A stretch of 15,277 bases of DNA, from assembly GCA_035622755.1 (NCBI GenBank), contig DASPUU010000176.1:1-15277 (forward strand). Direction: 5' to 3'. Positions 13,203 through 15,277 of this stretch are shown here, one piece after another (position 1 is the first letter of the stretch; every line of letters begins with the position of its first letter). The notes under the pieces are model-generated. The model was not told the DNA's origin, ran no database searches, and saw only the letters and a list, made by a program, of their open reading frames with translations. A program made the translations under genes and the position numbers. Origin of the DNA: JADGRA01 sp035622755. GTDB taxonomy: Bacteria > Myxococcota > Myxococcia > Myxococcales > Myxococcaceae.

Positions 13203-13703
13203 ATGTGCCGTGAACTCCGGTCCGTCTCCTGCGCGCTGCTGCTCGGCGCGTGCGCCACCGCGCCCGCGCCGCCGGCCGATCCCCCTCCTGGCGAGACCCG
13301 GGCGCCGTCTCCGCCGGCGGCCGCGCCGGCCGCTGCCGGGCCGTCCCTCTACCAGCGGCTCGGGGGCAGGGACGTCATCGACGCCTTCGTGGCCACCTTC
13401 GTGACCAACGTGGGACGGGACCCGCGCATCCAGCTCCGCTTCCTCTTCACCGACCTGGATGGGCTCCGGTCCCACCTCAGCGCGCAGATCTGCCAGGCCT
13501 CGGGCGGGCCCTGCAAGTACACCGGCCGGCCGATGAAGGCCACCCACGCCGGGATGCACATCCGCGACGCCGAGTTCGACGCCATGGCCGAGGACCTGGC
13601 CGCGGCGCTCAAGGCGCACGGCATCGGCGCTCGCGAGCAGCAGGAGCTCCTGGCGGTCATCGGCTCGATGAGGCCGGACGTGGTGGAGGTCGGCCCACCG
13701 TGA
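13203..13703 (+). CDS. Group 1 truncated hemoglobin, exported as a lipoprotein
   Basis: This 166-aa protein begins with a lipoprotein signal (SCALLLGAC, lipidated Cys17), then a Pro/Ala-rich linker (18-46) and a truncated globin domain (47-160). Family marks are SLYQRLGG (48-55), GRDPRI (71-76), GGPCKYTGRPMK (101-112) and the haem proximal histidine H115 in THAGMHI. By alignment with mycobacterial trHbN, the distal B10 Tyr and E11 Gln appear to be Val67 and Leu92, giving a hydrophobic pocket; this alignment is by eye. C97 and C104 are well placed for a disulfide in an exported protein. It would bind O2 or NO outside the cytoplasm. An upstream ATG-like GTG at 13137 gives a poor N-terminus, so ATG 13203 is preferred. 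It overlaps the kinase start by 4 bases (GTGA). Confidence 0.88.
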   Translation: MCRELRSVSCALLLGACATAPAPPADPPPGETRAPSPPAAAPAAAGPSLYQRLGGRDVIDAFVATFVTNVGRDPRIQLRFLFTDLDGLRSHLSAQICQASGGPCKYTGRPMKATHAGMHIRDAEFDAMAEDLAAALKAHGIGAREQQELLAVIGSMRPDVVEVGPP

Positions 13704-15070
13704 GCGCCACCATCCCGCCCACGGTGGCCACCCCGGTGGCGCTCACCGAGCCCCTCGACCAGGCGCTCCCCCCCGGGTCGATGCTCAAGCACTTCCGGGT
13801 GGACCGCCGGCTGGCGGCCGGAGGCATGGGCGAGGTCTACGCCGGGTTCGACACGTCGCTGAATCGACCGGTGGCGCTGAAGACCATCCGACCGGCGCTG
13901 GCGCGCGACCGGGCCTTCCTGGTCCGCTTCGTGCGCGAGGCCCAGGCCCAGGCCAACGTCGTCCATCCACACGTCGTCCAGATCTACTTCGTGGGGGAGG
14001 ACCAGGGCCTGTGGTTCATGGCCATGCAGCTCGTCGACGGAGGCTCGCTCCAGGACGAGCTCGGCGGCGGGCGGCCGCTCGACTGGCAACGGGTGGCCAG
14101 CCACTTCGTCGGGCTGGCCGAGGGGATGGCGGAGGCGGCGCGGCTGAACATCATCCACCGGGACATCAAGCCGGCGAACATCCTGGTCGACCGGTACGGC
14201 ATCGCCCACCTGGCGGACTTCGGCCTGGCCACCGCCGCCGGGGAGAAGGATCCCTCGGGCACCCACGTCCGCGGTGCGCTGGCCGGCACGGAGACGGTGA
14301 CCCACGTGGGCACGGTGGTGGGAACGCTGGCCTACATGGCGCCGGAGCAGCTCCGCGGCGAGACGCTCGACCAGCGCGCCGACGTCTACGGGCTGGGCGC
14401 GACCATGTACCACCTGCTCACCGGCCAGCCTCCGGTGCAGGCACGGACGCCGGCCGAGGCGCTGCAGCTGCTCGGGGGCGGCGCGGCACCGGTCCGCTCG
14501 CGCGCTCCGGCCACGCCGCGGGCGCTGGCACGCATCGTGGACCGCTGCCTCCTCCCCGAGGCGGGGGCGCGCTTCCAGACCCATGCCGAGCTGTCGCGGG
14601 CGCTGCGAGCCGCCGCGCCCCAGCCGGAGGTCCGGCCGGTGTTCCTGGTCCGGCTCCTGGCCGCGCTGCTCGACCTGACTCCCTTCGCCGTGCTCCTGCG
14701 CTTCACCTACGGCTGGGCTCCGTGGATGGCGCCCTGTGCCCTCTTCCTCTCGCTCGCCCTCGGCCACCTGCTCCTCGGCGCCTCGCCCGGCCAGTGGCTG
14801 ATGCGACTCCGGGTCAGGACCTCCGGGGACGGCGACGTCTCGGCGGGGCGCGCCGCGGCGCGGGCTCTCCTCCAGTACGGGGCCTTCTTCCCCCTGGCCT
14901 TCACCCTCTCGGCGCTCTACACGCGCGGCGCGGCGCTGGTGAACGCGCTCGGACTCGTGACCATCGTCTGGGCGGCCGCGGTGCTGCTCGGCGCCCTCCC
15001 CGCGCTCGGCCGGCGCGCGACTCTGGTGGACCGGCTCACCGGAACGCGGGTCCTGGTGGACGTCCGATGA
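13700..15070 (+). CDS. Ser/Thr protein kinase with C-terminal RDD membrane domain
   Basis: This 456-aa protein has a Hanks-type kinase at residues 29-305: glycine loop AAGGMGEVYAG (39-49), ATP lysine K61 (VALKTIRP), probable helix-C Glu E80, catalytic loop HRDIKPAN with D155, DFG 173-175 and APE 214-216. All catalytic residues are present, so it should be active. The activation segment between DFG and APE is about 40 residues and Thr/Gly-rich. Residues 312-456 form an RDD domain with about three membrane helices (315-334, 340-362, 415-433) and the ending TLVDRLTGTRVL. It has no periplasmic sensor domain, so a signal must come through the membrane part or a partner. The start is GTG 13700: GGAGGT lies 9 bases upstream and it overlaps the globin stop as GTGA. 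The stop overlaps the next gene as ATGA. Confidence 0.93.
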   Translation: MSATIPPTVATPVALTEPLDQALPPGSMLKHFRVDRRLAAGGMGEVYAGFDTSLNRPVALKTIRPALARDRAFLVRFVREAQAQANVVHPHVVQIYFVGEDQGLWFMAMQLVDGGSLQDELGGGRPLDWQRVASHFVGLAEGMAEAARLNIIHRDIKPANILVDRYGIAHLADFGLATAAGEKDPSGTHVRGALAGTETVTHVGTVVGTLAYMAPEQLRGETLDQRADVYGLGATMYHLLTGQPPVQARTPAEALQLLGGGAAPVRSRAPATPRALARIVDRCLLPEAGARFQTHAELSRALRAAAPQPEVRPVFLVRLLAALLDLTPFAVLLRFTYGWAPWMAPCALFLSLALGHLLLGASPGQWLMRLRVRTSGDGDVSAGRAAARALLQYGAFFPLAFTLSALYTRGAALVNALGLVTIVWAAAVLLGALPALGRRATLVDRLTGTRVLVDVR

Positions 15071-15277
15071 ACGCTCAGCTGGCAATTTCCGTGGCTCTCA
15101 TCTCGGCGACCGGGCTCGCAGAGCCGCGCACCTGGGCCCTGCAGAAGCCGTCGGCGCGGGCGCGCTTCACCGTCGAGGCGCCCCTGGACGCCATCCACGG
15201 CGCCTCGAGTGGACTGTCCGGGTCGCTCTCCTTCTCCGAGGAGGCCTGGGCGAGCGGGACGGGGCGCATCCGCATCG
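15067..15277 (+). CDS. YceI-like periplasmic protein (partial, runs off the window)
   Basis: The first 70 codons of a gene open to the right edge. Residues 1-18 are a signal peptide (NAQLAISVALISATGLA). The mature protein starts EPRTWALQKPSARARFTVEA, then APLDAIHGASSGLSGSLSF and TGRIRI, which matches the YceI pattern: Trp near the start, S-x-v-x-F-x-V, a Gly-rich turn, then repeated beta strands. YceI proteins are lipocalin-like barrels that bind long isoprenoids in the periplasm. With only the N-terminal third visible, the family call is moderate. ATG 15067 overlaps the kinase TGA as ATGA, so it is the third coupled gene of the operon. Confidence 0.75.
   Translation, partial: MNAQLAISVALISATGLAEPRTWALQKPSARARFTVEAPLDAIHGASSGLSGSLSFSEEAWASGTGRIRI

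Overview
This is about 15.3 kb of very GC-rich DNA with strong third-position GC. It looks like the chromosome of a myxobacterium-like organism (Myxococcota / former Deltaproteobacteria). Support for this is the GC content, a Ser/Thr kinase fused to an RDD membrane domain, a possible sigma-54 promoter, and several genes preceded by a TAnnnT-type -10 rather than a clear ribosome binding site. The assignment is inference; no rRNA or other marker lies in the window. I see no tRNA, insertion sequence, prophage or CRISPR array.

Layout. (1) 222-1094: a pirin, convergent with a small secreted protein of unknown function (1108-1608, minus). (2) 1651-4128: a regulatory module. A TetR repressor and an alpha/beta hydrolase form a minus-strand operon, and an atypical SDR/epimerase is transcribed divergently. 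The 60-bp divergent gap holds a near-consensus promoter whose spacer is a palindromic operator. A second copy of the operator lies inside the start of the hydrolase gene. (3) 4227-6480: plus-strand genes for a membrane-anchored SRPBCC protein with an Ala/Lys tail, a hemerythrin-domain protein, a four-helix membrane protein and a GNAT acetyltransferase resembling aminoglycoside 6'-acetyltransferases. (4) 6493-12128, minus: a complete tripartite HME-RND efflux operon (outer-membrane factor, lipoprotein adaptor, CzcA/CusA-type pump) with a candidate sigma-54 promoter upstream. (5) 12387-13100, plus: an AqpZ-type aquaporin. (6) 13203-15277, plus: three genes joined by 4-base start/stop overlaps. 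They encode a lipoprotein truncated globin, a Ser/Thr kinase with a C-terminal RDD membrane domain, and an exported YceI-like protein cut by the window end.

How they work together. The TetR protein probably represses itself together with the hydrolase and perhaps the SDR, which would make a small inducible detoxification or catabolic switch. The RND operon exports a cation or other toxic compound across both membranes; the sites examined do not favour Cu/Ag. The globin-kinase-YceI cluster is the most unusual part. An exported haem protein is translationally coupled to a membrane kinase and a periplasmic lipocalin-like protein, which suggests envelope gas or redox signalling. That role is a hypothesis.
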